64,000 nucleotides of DNA. It comes from Comamonas sp. (GTDB taxonomy: Bacteria; Pseudomonadota; Gammaproteobacteria; Burkholderiales; Burkholderiaceae_C). The translations under genes and the position numbers were made by a program. Location of the stretch: the NCBI GenBank assembly GCA_031277805.1, contig JAITLR010000011.1, positions 1-64,000 of the forward strand, in the 5' to 3' direction. The notes under the pieces were generated by a model. The model saw only the letters and a list, made by a program, of their open reading frames with translations, had not been told where the DNA came from and ran no database searches. Positions 43,999 through 52,777 of the stretch are shown piece by piece. How positions within the stretch are numbered: position 1 is the stretch's first letter; each line of letters begins with the position of its first letter.

Positions 43999-44838
43999 AT
44001 GAGCACTTTTTCCATCCCAGAAGGCAAGTATGTGGACATCGGCAACGTGGCCGGCCACCCCCAGCGCGTGCACTATCACGAGCAAGGCTCGGGAGAGCCC
44101 GTGATCTTCCTGCACGGCGCCGGCACCGGCGCCAGCGGCTACAGCAACTTCAAGGGCAACTACCCCGAGTTCGCGCAGGCGGGCTTCCGTACCCTGGTGC
44201 CCGACCTGCTGGGCTTCGGCCTGTCGTCCAAGACCGAGGAGCCCAAGCAGTACGACCTCGACTTCTTCATCGCCGGCGTCAAGGGCCTGGTGGACCAGCT
44301 CGGCCTGAAGAACATCACGCTGCTGGGCAACTCGCTGGGCGGCGCGGTGGCGCTGGGCTATGCGCTCAAGCACCCTGAGGATGTCAAAAATCTGATCCTC
44401 ATGGCCCCCGGTGGCGTGGAAGAGTTTGAAGCCTATATGGCCATGCCCGGCATTGCCAATATGTTCAAGGTCTACCAATCGGGCAAGACCGGCCCCGAAG
44501 CCATGCGCGCCGTCATGAGCATGCAGGTGGTGGATCAGGCCCTGCTGACCGACGAGATCATCAACGAGCGCGCGCCGATTGCACTGACCCAGACCGAGGC
44601 CTCGCGCCAGCGTCTGTACATCCCGAACATGACTGAGCAGCTACCAGAGCTCAAGTGCAAGGTGCTGGCCTTCTGGGGCATGCAGGACGCCTTCAACCCC
44701 GTGGGCGGCGCCGACAAGCTGGCCAAGGGCATCCAGCACTGCCGCGTCGTGCTGGTCAACCAGTGCGGCCACTGGGTGCAGGTCGAGCACCGCGGCATGT
44801 TCAACCGCACCTGCATCGACTTCCTGAAGAACGGCTGA
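43999..44838 (+). CDS. tesD: 4,9-DSHA hydrolase (meta-cleavage product hydrolase)
   Basis: This 279-residue alpha/beta hydrolase splits the product of catechol ring cleavage (4,9-DSHA) into 2-hydroxyhexa-2,4-dienoate and the C/D-ring acid HIP. The nucleophile is Ser112 in LLGNSLGG; the acid is probably the Asp in FWGMQDAFNP and the base the His in NQCGHWVQVE. An oxyanion HGAGTGASG motif lies near residue 39. Length and motifs match HsaD/TesD. The stop is three bases before tesE. The middle of the gene uses less GC-rich codons than either end. Confidence 0.94.
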   Translation: MSTFSIPEGKYVDIGNVAGHPQRVHYHEQGSGEPVIFLHGAGTGASGYSNFKGNYPEFAQAGFRTLVPDLLGFGLSSKTEEPKQYDLDFFIAGVKGLVDQLGLKNITLLGNSLGGAVALGYALKHPEDVKNLILMAPGGVEEFEAYMAMPGIANMFKVYQSGKTGPEAMRAVMSMQVVDQALLTDEIINERAPIALTQTEASRQRLYIPNMTEQLPELKCKVLAFWGMQDAFNPVGGADKLAKGIQHCRVVLVNQCGHWVQVEHRGMFNRTCIDFLKNG

Positions 44839-44841
44839 TCC

Positions 44842-45636
44842 ATGAGCGACACCAGTTTCATCCCCACCCAGGGCCAGCGCCTGTACGACGCGCTGCGCAG
44901 CGCCAAGACCCTGGCGCCGCTGACCGACAGCCACCCCGAGATGACGGTGGAGCAGGCCTACCACATCTCGCTGCACATGCTGCGCCTGCGCGAAGCCGCG
45001 GGCGAGCGCGTGATCGGCAAGAAGATCGGCGTGACCTCCAAGCCCGTGCAGGACATGCTGAACGTGCACCAGCCCGACTTCGGCTTCCTGACCGACAGCA
45101 TGCAGTACGAGGACGGCGCCACCGTCTCGCTGAAAAAGGCCGGCCTGATCCAGCCCAAGGCCGAGGGCGAGATCGCCTTCATGCTCAAAAAAGATCTGCA
45201 AGGCCCGGGCGTGACCCGCGAGGACGTGCTGGCCGCCACCGAGTGGGTGGCGCCCTGCTTCGAGATCGTCGATTCGCGCATCGACGACTGGAAGATCCGC
45301 ATCCAGGACACGGTGGCCGACAACGCCTCCTGCGGCGTCTTCGTCATCGGCCGCCAGCACACCGATCCGCGCAGCCTCGACCTGGCCGCCGCCGCCATGC
45401 AGATGAGCAAGAACGGCCAGCCCGCCGGCACGGGCCTGGGCAGCGCCGTGCAGGGCCACCCGGCCGAGGCCGTGGCCTGGCTGGCCAACACCCTGGGCGC
45501 CTTCGGCATTCCCTTCAAGGCCGGCGAGGTCATCCTGTCCGGCTCCCTTGCCCCGCTGGTGCCCGCCGTGGCCGGCGACCGTTTCGAGATGGCCATCACC
45601 GGCCTGGGCAGCTGTTCCATTCAATTCACGGAGTAA
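44842..45636 (+). CDS. tesE: 2-Hydroxyhexa-2,4-dienoate hydratase
   Basis: This 264-residue protein belongs to the fumarylacetoacetate-hydrolase-related MhpD/HsaE hydratases. Conserved elements are GKKIGVTSKPVQDML (about residues 58-72), the metal-binding EGEIAFML acid pair and FEIVDSRI. It adds water to the dienoate released by TesD to give 4-hydroxy-2-oxohexanoate. It is cytoplasmic and needs a divalent metal. It lies three bases after tesD and six before tesF. Codon use is extremely GC-biased at third positions compared with flanking genes. Confidence 0.93.
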   Translation: MSDTSFIPTQGQRLYDALRSAKTLAPLTDSHPEMTVEQAYHISLHMLRLREAAGERVIGKKIGVTSKPVQDMLNVHQPDFGFLTDSMQYEDGATVSLKKAGLIQPKAEGEIAFMLKKDLQGPGVTREDVLAATEWVAPCFEIVDSRIDDWKIRIQDTVADNASCGVFVIGRQHTDPRSLDLAAAAMQMSKNGQPAGTGLGSAVQGHPAEAVAWLANTLGAFGIPFKAGEVILSGSLAPLVPAVAGDRFEMAITGLGSCSIQFTE

Positions 45637-45642
45637 GACCCC

Positions 45643-46563
45643 ATGACAAGCAAGAAGATCAAGTGCGCACTGATCGGCCCGGGCAACATCGGCACCGACC
45701 TGCTGATGAAGCTGCAGCGCAGCCCGCTGCTGGAGCCGGTCTGGATGGTGGGCATCGACCCCGAGTCCGACGGCCTCAAGCGCGCCCGCGAGATGGGCAT
45801 CAAGACCACGGCCGACGGCGTGGACGGCCTGCTGCCCTTCGTCAAGGAAGACGGCATCCAGATCGCCTTCGACGCCACCAGCGCCTACGTCCATGCCGAG
45901 AACAGCCGCAAGCTCAACGAGCTGGGCGTGCTGATGATCGACCTCACGCCCGCGGCCATCGGCCCCTACTGCGTGCCCAGCGTGAACCTGGCCGAGAAAG
46001 TGGCCGAGAAGGCCATGAACGTGAACATGGTCACCTGCGGCGGCCAGGCCACCATCCCCATGGTGGCGGCGGTCTCGCGCGTGCAGGCCGTGAGCTACGG
46101 CGAGATCGTGGCCACCGTGTCCTCCAGGTCGGTGGGCCCGGGCACGCGCAAGAACATCGACGAGTTCACCCGCACCACCTCGGGCGCGGTCGAGAAAATC
46201 GGCGGCGCGCAGAAGGGCAAGGCCATCATCGTCATCAACCCGGCCGAGCCGCCGCTGATCATGCGCGACACCATCCACTGCCTGACGGTGGACACGCCCA
46301 AGCCCGCCGAGATCGAGGCCTCGGTGCACGCGATGATCAAGGAAGTGCAGAAGTACGTGCCCGGCTACCAGCTGGTCAACGGCCCGGTGATCGACGGCAA
46401 CCGCGTCTCCATCTTCATGGAGGTCGAGGGCCTGGGCGACTACCTGCCCAAGTACGCCGGCAACCTGGACATCATGACCGCCGCCGCCGCGCGCACGGCC
46501 GAGATGTTCGCCGAAGAAATCCTGGCCGGCCGCTTCGAGCCCGCCGTTGCAGAAACCGCCTGA
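45643..46563 (+). CDS. tesF: Acylating aldehyde dehydrogenase (propanal/acetaldehyde)
   Basis: This 306-residue enzyme converts the aldehyde released by TesG, with NAD+ and CoA, to the acyl-CoA. The Rossmann motif is [12 protein letters not shown] near the start and the catalytic cysteine is Cys132 in [12 protein letters not shown]. The size equals that of BphJ/DmpF/HsaG proteins, which form a channelling complex with the aldolase encoded next. The gap to tesG is 16 bases with a GGGAG site. Confidence 0.95.
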   Translation: MTSKKIKCALIGPGNIGTDLLMKLQRSPLLEPVWMVGIDPESDGLKRAREMGIKTTADGVDGLLPFVKEDGIQIAFDATSAYVHAENSRKLNELGVLMIDLTPAAIGPYCVPSVNLAEKVAEKAMNVNMVTCGGQATIPMVAAVSRVQAVSYGEIVATVSSRSVGPGTRKNIDEFTRTTSGAVEKIGGAQKGKAIIVINPAEPPLIMRDTIHCLTVDTPKPAEIEASVHAMIKEVQKYVPGYQLVNGPVIDGNRVSIFMEVEGLGDYLPKYAGNLDIMTAAAARTAEMFAEEILAGRFEPAVAETA

Positions 46564-46579
46564 AGACAGGGAGCAGAAC

Positions 46580-47620
46580 ATGAACCTCCAAGGCAAGAAG
46601 ATCACCGTCCACGACATGACGCTGCGTGACGGCATGCACCCCAAGCGCCACCTGATGACGCTGGAGCAGATGAAGTCCGTGGCCTGCGGCCTGGACGCCG
46701 CCGGCGTGCCGCTGATCGAGGTCACCCACGGCGACGGCCTGGGCGGCAGCTCGGTCAACTACGGCTTTCCCGCGCACAGCGACGAGGAGTACCTGGGCAC
46801 TGTGATCCCGCTGATGAAGCAGGCCAAGGTCTCGGCGCTGCTGCTGCCCGGCATCGGCACCGTCGACCACCTGAAGATGGCGCACGGCCTGGGCGTGTCC
46901 ACCATCCGCGTGGCCACGCACTGCACCGAGGCCGACGTCTCCGAGCAGCACATCGCCATGGCGCGCAAGATGGGCATGGACACTGTGGGCTTTCTGATGA
47001 TGGCCCATATGAACAGTGCCGAAGGCCTGGTCAAGCAAGCCAAGCTGATGGAAAGCTATGGCGCCAACTGCATCTACATCACCGACTCGGCCGGCTACCT
47101 GCTGCCCGACGGCGTGAAGGAGCGCCTCGCCGCCGTGCGCCAGGCGCTGAAGCCCGAGACCGAACTGGGCTTTCACGGCCACCACAACCTGGCCATGGGC
47201 ATCGCCAATTCGCTGGCCGCCGTCGAGGTGGGTGCCAACCGCATCGACGCCGCCGCCGCGGGCCTGGGCGCCGGCGCGGGCAACACGCCGATGGAAGTCT
47301 TCATCGCCGTGTGCGCGCGCATGGGCATAGAGACCGGCGTGGACGTGTTCAAGATCCAGGACGTGGCCGAGGACCTGGTCGTGCCGCTGATGGACTTCCC
47401 GATCCGCATCGACCGCGACGCGCTCACGCTGGGCTACGCCGGCGTGTACGGCAGCTTCCTGCTGTTCGCCAAGCGCGCCGAGGCCAAGTACGGCATCCCG
47501 GCGCGCGAGCTGCTGCTGGAGCTGGGCCGCCGCGGCATGGTGGGCGGCCAGGAGGACATGATCGAGGACACGGCGCTGACCATGGTGCGAGAGCGCCAGA
47601 AGCAGGCCGTCGCAGCCTAG
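46580..47620 (+). CDS. tesG: 4-Hydroxy-2-oxovalerate/hexanoate aldolase
   Basis: This 346-residue DRE-TIM aldolase cleaves 4-hydroxy-2-oxohexanoate to pyruvate and propanal. It has the catalytic [11 protein letters not shown] segment near the N-terminus, the metal-binding His pair in [10 protein letters not shown] and a C-terminal communication domain that binds TesF. The start at 46580 has a GGGAG site; the longer frame from 46547 lies inside tesF. A stretch around 46980-47060 has visibly lower GC than the rest of the gene, as if patched by recombination. A terminator-like hairpin follows. Confidence 0.95.
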   Translation: MNLQGKKITVHDMTLRDGMHPKRHLMTLEQMKSVACGLDAAGVPLIEVTHGDGLGGSSVNYGFPAHSDEEYLGTVIPLMKQAKVSALLLPGIGTVDHLKMAHGLGVSTIRVATHCTEADVSEQHIAMARKMGMDTVGFLMMAHMNSAEGLVKQAKLMESYGANCIYITDSAGYLLPDGVKERLAAVRQALKPETELGFHGHHNLAMGIANSLAAVEVGANRIDAAAAGLGAGAGNTPMEVFIAVCARMGIETGVDVFKIQDVAEDLVVPLMDFPIRIDRDALTLGYAGVYGSFLLFAKRAEAKYGIPARELLLELGRRGMVGGQEDMIEDTALTMVRERQKQAVAA

Positions 47621-47653
47621 TCTTTACCGGTTTCTCATTTCCACTTTGTATTG

Positions 47654-47691
47654 GGTTCAGTGGCTGCCTGGGCGGGTTCTGAACCTTTTTT
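47654..47691 (+). terminator. Probable terminator of the tesA1DEFG operon
   Basis: GGTTCAG (47654-47660) pairs with CTGAACC (47679-47685) across an 18-base loop and is followed directly by six T residues. It lies 34 bases past the tesG stop. The 7-bp stem with a long loop is weaker than others in the window. Confidence 0.55.
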
Positions 47692-47889
47692 CATGGGCAG
47701 CGGAGCACGGCGCACCAGGTCTGAACAAGAGCAACCGGCAGGCAGAGAAAGGCCGAGCAACGATGCCAGGCCTTGCGCCAGGACGGAGGGCCACAGAAAG
47801 AGCGAGCGAAATCCGGCCATATCCGGACCTGCCGCGGATCGTCTTCAGTGCGGCGCCGCACCTGCCCCAGGCCGGAAGATCAATAGGCG

Positions 47890-48093
47890 TCAATAGGCGA
47901 GAGCCGAGACCGCTTGCCAGGATGTGCGGGCGCTGGCCAGACGAATGCCCTCCGGCAGCTCGATCTGGGTAGTCACCTGTGCAGCCACTGCCGTCTGCTG
48001 GGACATGTTCGTGGCAGGCAGATACAGCGCCAGCGCTGCGGCGACAAGCATGATGATTCTGAATCCGTTCAGCAGGTGGAAATGCTTTTTCAT
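47890..48093 (-). CDS. Small exported or membrane-anchored peptide (67 residues)
   Basis: This 67-residue protein starts MKKHFHLLNGFR and has one hydrophobic segment (IIMLVAAALALYLPA), which may be a signal peptide or an anchor. A Gln/Ala-rich linker follows, then TTQIELPEGIRLASARTSW. An AGGAGACAACG ribosome site before the ATG is among the best in the window. It is convergent with the tes operon. A good half-site of the candidate steroid-regulon box lies 63 bases upstream. No family is recognised. A longer frame to 48186 lacks a ribosome site. Confidence 0.6.
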   Translation of the reverse strand: MKKHFHLLNGFRIIMLVAAALALYLPATNMSQQTAVAAQVTTQIELPEGIRLASARTSWQAVSALAY

Positions 48094-48146
48094 CGTTGTC
48101 TCCTGTGCAGCCTCGATGGCTCTTTGACTGCAGTATCGCCAGCGCA

Positions 48147-48164
48147 AAAACTCCGGCATCGTCC
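48147..48164 (-). promoter_or_regulatory. Half-site of the candidate steroid-regulon box
   Basis: The complementary strand reads GGACGATG (48164 to 48157), facing the small exported-peptide gene at a distance of 63 bases, identical to the strong half of the motif seen before the ECH and YCF48-RND genes. The other half is not conserved. It may be chance. Confidence 0.25.
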
Positions 48165-48353
48165 ATCTTGATGAGCAGGTATTCACTTAGGTGGCAACCC
48201 GTGGACTCTGGCTTTCAACGCATTGAAAGCTATCGAAAAAAGGAGCATCTACCGCCTATATTCAATAGACTTCATGTGCTTTTCATCTTCAAACACAATT
48301 GAATCAATCGCTATCCGCTATCAATTTCAATAGTCCCGCATCCAGGCGGCCAC

Positions 48354-48381
48354 AAAAAAGGGCTTTGCCAACGCAAAGCCC
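48354..48381 (-). terminator. Terminator without an intact upstream gene
   Basis: GGGCTTTGC (48360-48368) pairs with GCAAAGCCC (48373-48381), loop CAAC, followed on the minus strand by six T residues. The only thing upstream of it on that strand is the thiolase-like remnant at 48400-48764, so it is probably the leftover terminator of that lost operon. Confidence 0.75.
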
Positions 48382-48399
48382 CAAACCTTGAAGAAATTG

Positions 48400-48764
48400 A
48401 ACCTGCCCGGACGGCCACCACCATCCGGGCCCAGGCGATCACATACAGAGAATCACCAGATCGCTAATGACGGCCGGATGGTCCTGGCCGCCACATGGAT
48501 GTTGAACTCCGTGGTCATCTGCATGCTGCGCCTGAGCTGCTCCATGACCTTGGTGCGCGAGCGCTCGGGTCTTGCAGCCGGACGGCACGATCACCCTGCA
48601 CCGGACGCACGGCCATGCCGATCTTCAGATCCATGCGTGTTGTCCAGTGCCTGTAGCGTCAGATCGGCCACCGGCTCCGGATGGAGCATGCGCGGCGCGG
48701 TCGCGTGCTTCTCAGGCTTGTACTGCGCAACACCGACCGGCGCTGCCGTTCCTTGCCATCCCAT
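48400..48764 (-). pseudogene. Remnant of a thiolase-like and DUF35-like gene pair
   Basis: On the minus strand an AAGGAG site and ATG at 48764 open a frame reading GTAAPVGVAQYKPEKHATAP and then PEPVADLTLQALDN. This resembles the first 45 residues of SCP-x/lipid-transfer-type thiolases (GVAQ...ADLT-x-x-AL). The frame then leaves the thiolase pattern and stops at 48591. A shifted frame over the same bases reads MDLKIGMAVRPVQGD, which resembles the end of DUF35 OB-fold proteins that partner such thiolases. I infer a deletion joining the start of a thiolase gene to the end of its DUF35 partner. An orphan terminator lies at the left. The assignment rests on short matches. Confidence 0.5.
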
Positions 48765-48877
48765 AGGTCTCCTTCCTCTAGAAAATGTTGCCTCATTGTG
48801 GGAGCAAGGAGCACCCGAGCCATCGTCAATGCAGACTAAGAATTCTGCCCCGTGGATACCCTCAATTCCCAGAGCTA

Positions 48878-48896
48878 ACGTCCATTCGGACGATGT
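48878..48896 (+). promoter_or_regulatory. Candidate steroid-regulon box, YCF48-RND operon
   Basis: ACGTCC-ATTC-GGACGATGT is an interrupted inverted repeat 80 bases before the YCF48-like gene. It is almost identical outside the spacer to the box at 62467-62485 (ACGTCC-N4-GGACGATGT, both followed by a GCC two bases later). Confidence 0.55.
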
Positions 48897-48976
48897 TGCC
48901 AAAGGCTCAAATCCTGAATCTGCATAGGTGTTCGCGACTCACGCATGAGCGTGTGTCAGGCCCATAAGGAGACAAA

Positions 48977-49978
48977 GTGAAAACAGCCGTCGGTATAGGC
49001 GCAGCAGCATTGGTGGCATTTGCCTCTGCGCTAGCCTTTGCACCCCGCACCCCGCCACCTCTCGCGCCCACGACCATCGGCGTGGAGCGCACTCATTTCA
49101 ATGCCATTACCCAGGTTGGCAACCGCATCCTCACGGTCGGTGCCATGGGCGAAATCCTCTACTCGGACGACAAGGGTGCCCACTGGACTGCCGCCAAACT
49201 GAACCAGGATCGTCAGGCCCTGATCGTCAGCGTCGCTTTTGCCCCCGACAAAAAGACCGGCTTTGCCGTGGGCCACGAAGGCTGGATTCTGCGCACCAGG
49301 GATGGCGGCGGCACCTGGGAGGAGATGGCCTTCTCCAAGGAGAACGGCGAGCCCCTGATGTCGATTGCACGCCTGCCATCGGGTGACTGGATCACCGTGG
49401 GCGCATTTGGCCGTGCATTGGAGTCCAAGGATGGTGGCCAGACCTGGCAGCCCCTGGCCTTGCCTGCAGAAGTCGAAGACAAGCATATGAACCGCATTGC
49501 CAGCTCTGCCGACCAGCAGCACTGGCTGATCGTGGGCGAGCGCGGCCTGGTGCTCAAGTCTGACGACGCCGGCGCCACCTGGCAGACCGAGCCCGCCTTC
49601 TACAACGGATCGTTCTACAACGCCATGGCCACCAAGGGTGACGGCTGGCTGATCTACGGCATGCGCGGCAATGCCTTTCTGCAGTCTGCACCAGGCGCGC
49701 AATGGGTCAAGTCTCAAGTTCCCGCACCCATCTCCTTCTTCGGCCACGCCCTGGAAAGCGACGGAACCATTGTTCTGGTCGGCCAGGGCAGCATGCTGGG
49801 CCTGAGCAAGGATGGAGGCAAGACTTTCTCCCTGGAACGTGCCAAGGGTCGTGCCACGCTGACCGACATCGTGCTGACCAGTGCCAACAACGGCTGGATG
49901 TCCAGCGACGCCGGGCTGCAGCCCTTTCCCCCGCAGGCGGAGGCCGCCCCCCAGGCTGACCAAGGAGACAAGCCATGA
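48977..49978 (+). CDS. YCF48-like exported beta-propeller protein
   Basis: This 333-residue protein starts at a GTG after an AAGGAG site. An N-terminal hydrophobic segment (VGIGAAALVAFASALAFAP) should export or anchor it. The rest is a repeated propeller of the YCF48/BNR type, with blade motifs such as YSDDKGAHW, RTRDGGGTW, ESKDGGQTW, KSDDAGATW and LSKDGGKTF (S/T-x-D-G-G-x-T-W pattern). Such proteins often sit beside RND permeases of the MMPL class and may serve as periplasmic partners. It overlaps the RND gene by four bases. Its place beside the tes operons suggests a steroid-transport accessory; this is inference. Confidence 0.85.
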   Translation: MKTAVGIGAAALVAFASALAFAPRTPPPLAPTTIGVERTHFNAITQVGNRILTVGAMGEILYSDDKGAHWTAAKLNQDRQALIVSVAFAPDKKTGFAVGHEGWILRTRDGGGTWEEMAFSKENGEPLMSIARLPSGDWITVGAFGRALESKDGGQTWQPLALPAEVEDKHMNRIASSADQQHWLIVGERGLVLKSDDAGATWQTEPAFYNGSFYNAMATKGDGWLIYGMRGNAFLQSAPGAQWVKSQVPAPISFFGHALESDGTIVLVGQGSMLGLSKDGGKTFSLERAKGRATLTDIVLTSANNGWMSSDAGLQPFPPQAEAAPQADQGDKP

Positions 49979-52467
49979 CCTTAAGCGAACCCGTAAGCAG
50001 CCTGGACCGGCTCATCGCCGCCACCGCCCGCTGGCTGATCTCCTGGAGCAAGACCATCGTCGTGCTCACCTTGCTTGCCACCGCCTTGCTGGGCGTCTCT
50101 GCCATGCGCACGCATCTGGACCCGGGCTTCAACAAGCTCATCCCCATGCGCCATGCCTATATGGAGGCATTTCTCAAACACTCTGCCACCTTCTCGGGCG
50201 CCAACCGCATTCTGGTCAGCGTGGAATGGAAGGGCCAGGGCGATATCTACAACCAGGAATTCCTCGAAGCCCTGCGTGGCGTCACCGACGAAATATTCTT
50301 CACGCCCGGCGTCAACCGGGGCCAGGTGTACTCGCTCTACACCCCCAACGTGAAGTACATCGAAATCACCGAAGACGGCTACGTGGGCGAGGTGCTGATC
50401 CCCTCACGCTTCGAAGCCGACGCCGAAGGGCTGGCCCAGGTGCGCTCGAATGTGGCCAAGTCCGGCCAGATCGGCTCTCTGGTCAGCAACGACCTCAAAT
50501 CCGCCATGGTGCGCGCCGACCTGCTGGAAGTGGACCCCAAGACCGGCGAAAAGCTCGACTATCACAAGGTGGCACAGCGCCTGGAGGAGATCCGCAGCAA
50601 ATTCGAAGGCAAGAACATCTCCATCCACATCATTGGTTTTTCCAAGGTGCTGGGCGACGTGATGGATGGTCTGACCACCGTGATGACCTTCTTCGCCATT
50701 GCCTTTGTCATCACGGCCATCATGCTGCGCCTCTATACCAGGTCCACCAACATCACGGTAGTGGGGCTGGCCGTGGCGCTGCTGCCCGTGATCTGGCTGC
50801 TGGGCATTTTGCCGCTGATCGGATACGGCATTGACCCTATGTCGATTCTGGTGCCCTTTCTGATTTTCTCCATTGGCGTATCCCATGCCGTGCAGATGAC
50901 GGGCGCCTGGAAACACGACGTGCGCGCGGGCCTGAGTTCCAGGCTGGCTGCAGAGAATGCGATTCGCAAGCTGGCCATCCCCGGTGCACTGGCTCTGCTG
51001 ACCAACGCCCTGGGCTTCATGGTCATCATGCTGATCGACATTCCCATCGTGCACGAGCTGGGTCTGACCGCCTGCATGGGCGTGCTGCTGATGATCATCA
51101 CCAACAAGATCTTCCTGCCTGCCGTGCTGGCAAATCTGCGCCTGGAAAAAAAGGCCATGCAGGCTCCTTCGTCGACGGCCAGCGGCCGCAACCCGCTGTG
51201 GTGGAAGCTCTCGGCCCTGGCCGAAGGCCGCCCCGCCCTGCTGACGCTGTTCGTATCGCTGACGCTGCTGGCAGCAGGCACCTACGAGTCGCGCCACTTG
51301 CTGACGGGTGATGTGGGCACCGGAGCGCCCGAGCTGCGTGCCGACTCGCGCTACAACCGCGACAACGACAACATCATCAACAACTACTCCATCGGCATGG
51401 ACGTGCTGTCCGTCTTTGTCGAGACGTCGAACCTCGAGGAGAGCTGCCTGAACTGGCAGGTGATGAATGCCGTGGAGCGCTTTGAAGCCCGCATGAGCCG
51501 TGTCGATGGCGTGCAATCGGTGTCCACCGTCGCCGGCCTGGCCAAGATTGCGGCATCGAGCAACAACGAGGGCAATCCCCGCTGGTCTGCCCTGCAGCGC
51601 ACCGAAGCCGCCCTGCGCTCGGGCACCAGGGCGCTCTCACCCGATCTGGGCCTGAACACCGAAGGCTGCAAGGTCATCAATCTGCAGGTCTTCCTCAAGG
51701 ACCACGAAGGCGCAACGCTGACCCATGTGGTAAGCGAAGTGCGCAGCTTCATCGCCGAAGACAAGACCCCCAACATCACGTTCAAGCTGGCTGGCGGCAA
51801 CGCCGGCGTGGCAGCGGCCACCAACGAGGCCGTGGAACACGCCGAAGCGCAGATGCTGGGCTCCATCTTTGGTGCCATCGCCTTGCTGTGCTGGCTGACC
51901 TTCCGCAGCTGGCGCGCCGTGCTGTGCATCGTCGTGCCCCTGGCCATCGTCTCCATCCTCTGCAATGCCTTGATGGCCATACTGGGCATAGGCCTGAAAG
52001 TGCCCACGCTGCCTGTGGTGGCGCTGGGTGTAGGCGTGGGTGTGGACTACGGCATCTACCTGTTCGAGAGCATGCAGCATGAGCTGCGCGAACGCGACAT
52101 CACGTTGCGCGAGGCCTTCTATGAAGCCATGCGCCAGCGTGGCAACGCGGCCATCTTCACGGCGCTGACCATGTCCATCGGTGTGGGCACCTGGGCCTTC
52201 TCGGCGCTGAAATTCCAGGCCGACATGGGCATCCTGCTGGCCTTCATGTTCCTGGTGAACATGCTGGGTGCCATCTTCCTGCTGCCCGCCATGGCCTACT
52301 GGCTCAATGTCGGCGTGACCGAGGTCAAGGCTCGCATCAACTCTCTGCCAAAGCAGCCCAAGGCCAGCAGCCACATCGGCAGCGCCGGCAAGACCGATGC
52401 CGCAGGTGTCACGGGTGGCGGCATGCTCAAGCCCGAACCTCAGTCCTCCGTGAACGGGAAGGTCTGA
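49975..52467 (+). CDS. RND superfamily permease of the MMPL type
   Basis: This 830-residue inner-membrane protein has the RND two-fold layout: one helix (about 24-43), a large periplasmic loop, a block of five to six helices (about 235-390), then a second helix (about 418-435), loop and block (about 625-785). The conserved VGVDYGIYLFE motif in the second block (near residue 690) has the Asp expected of proton-driven MMPL/HpnN-type lipid and hydrophobe exporters. It lacks periplasmic adaptor and TolC genes, so it is not a drug-efflux triad. It forms an operon with the YCF48-like gene. A role moving steroids or sterol-like lipids is suggested by context only. Confidence 0.9.
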   Translation: MTLSEPVSSLDRLIAATARWLISWSKTIVVLTLLATALLGVSAMRTHLDPGFNKLIPMRHAYMEAFLKHSATFSGANRILVSVEWKGQGDIYNQEFLEALRGVTDEIFFTPGVNRGQVYSLYTPNVKYIEITEDGYVGEVLIPSRFEADAEGLAQVRSNVAKSGQIGSLVSNDLKSAMVRADLLEVDPKTGEKLDYHKVAQRLEEIRSKFEGKNISIHIIGFSKVLGDVMDGLTTVMTFFAIAFVITAIMLRLYTRSTNITVVGLAVALLPVIWLLGILPLIGYGIDPMSILVPFLIFSIGVSHAVQMTGAWKHDVRAGLSSRLAAENAIRKLAIPGALALLTNALGFMVIMLIDIPIVHELGLTACMGVLLMIITNKIFLPAVLANLRLEKKAMQAPSSTASGRNPLWWKLSALAEGRPALLTLFVSLTLLAAGTYESRHLLTGDVGTGAPELRADSRYNRDNDNIINNYSIGMDVLSVFVETSNLEESCLNWQVMNAVERFEARMSRVDGVQSVSTVAGLAKIAASSNNEGNPRWSALQRTEAALRSGTRALSPDLGLNTEGCKVINLQVFLKDHEGATLTHVVSEVRSFIAEDKTPNITFKLAGGNAGVAAATNEAVEHAEAQMLGSIFGAIALLCWLTFRSWRAVLCIVVPLAIVSILCNALMAILGIGLKVPTLPVVALGVGVGVDYGIYLFESMQHELRERDITLREAFYEAMRQRGNAAIFTALTMSIGVGTWAFSALKFQADMGILLAFMFLVNMLGAIFLLPAMAYWLNVGVTEVKARINSLPKQPKASSHIGSAGKTDAAGVTGGGMLKPEPQSSVNGKV

Positions 52468-52777
52468 TGCACGCTGCTGCAGCGACACTGGAGCAACTCC
52501 TGCTGGAACCTGCTCTGTGCCACGACCCTGGTGCTCCACGTCAGGGCCTGCAGCGCATGACCCTACTGACGGAGACAGGTGAGCGCACAGTCCTGCAGCC
52601 TGAATGCCTTTTACCCAACCGAGCAAGCCGCGCCGCATCCGCTACGCGGCTTGTTCTATTGGGCTCTCAAATACATAGCTGCCAACGCCTGACTGTATTG
52701 CACGCGAGCGCATTTTTCATTAGAAAGGCCAGCAATTGCTGGCCTTGTGGATGGCTGGCGCGCAAAGCGCCATCCAG
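52468..52777. other. Intergenic region between convergent envelope genes
   Basis: No gene is seen in these 310 bases. A CAAATACATAGCTGCC block near 52670 and an AGCGCATTTTTCATTAG segment near 52707-52723 resemble the AGCTAT elements in inverted orientation. A 9-bp hairpin (52725-52733 with 52738-52746) lies 32 bases past the hydrolase stop and may terminate that transcript, though its T-run is poor. Confidence 0.5.

Noticed and set aside
44641-46758. 705-codon minus-strand and 642-codon plus-strand alternative frames across tesD-tesF
   Set aside because: Both are GC-skew shadows; tesD, tesE and tesF carry complete catalytic motifs in the chosen frame.
47646-47972. Open frames of 80-170 codons just after tesG on both strands
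   Set aside because: Arg/Pro/Ser-rich translations without ribosome sites or motifs; a terminator-like hairpin lies across the start.
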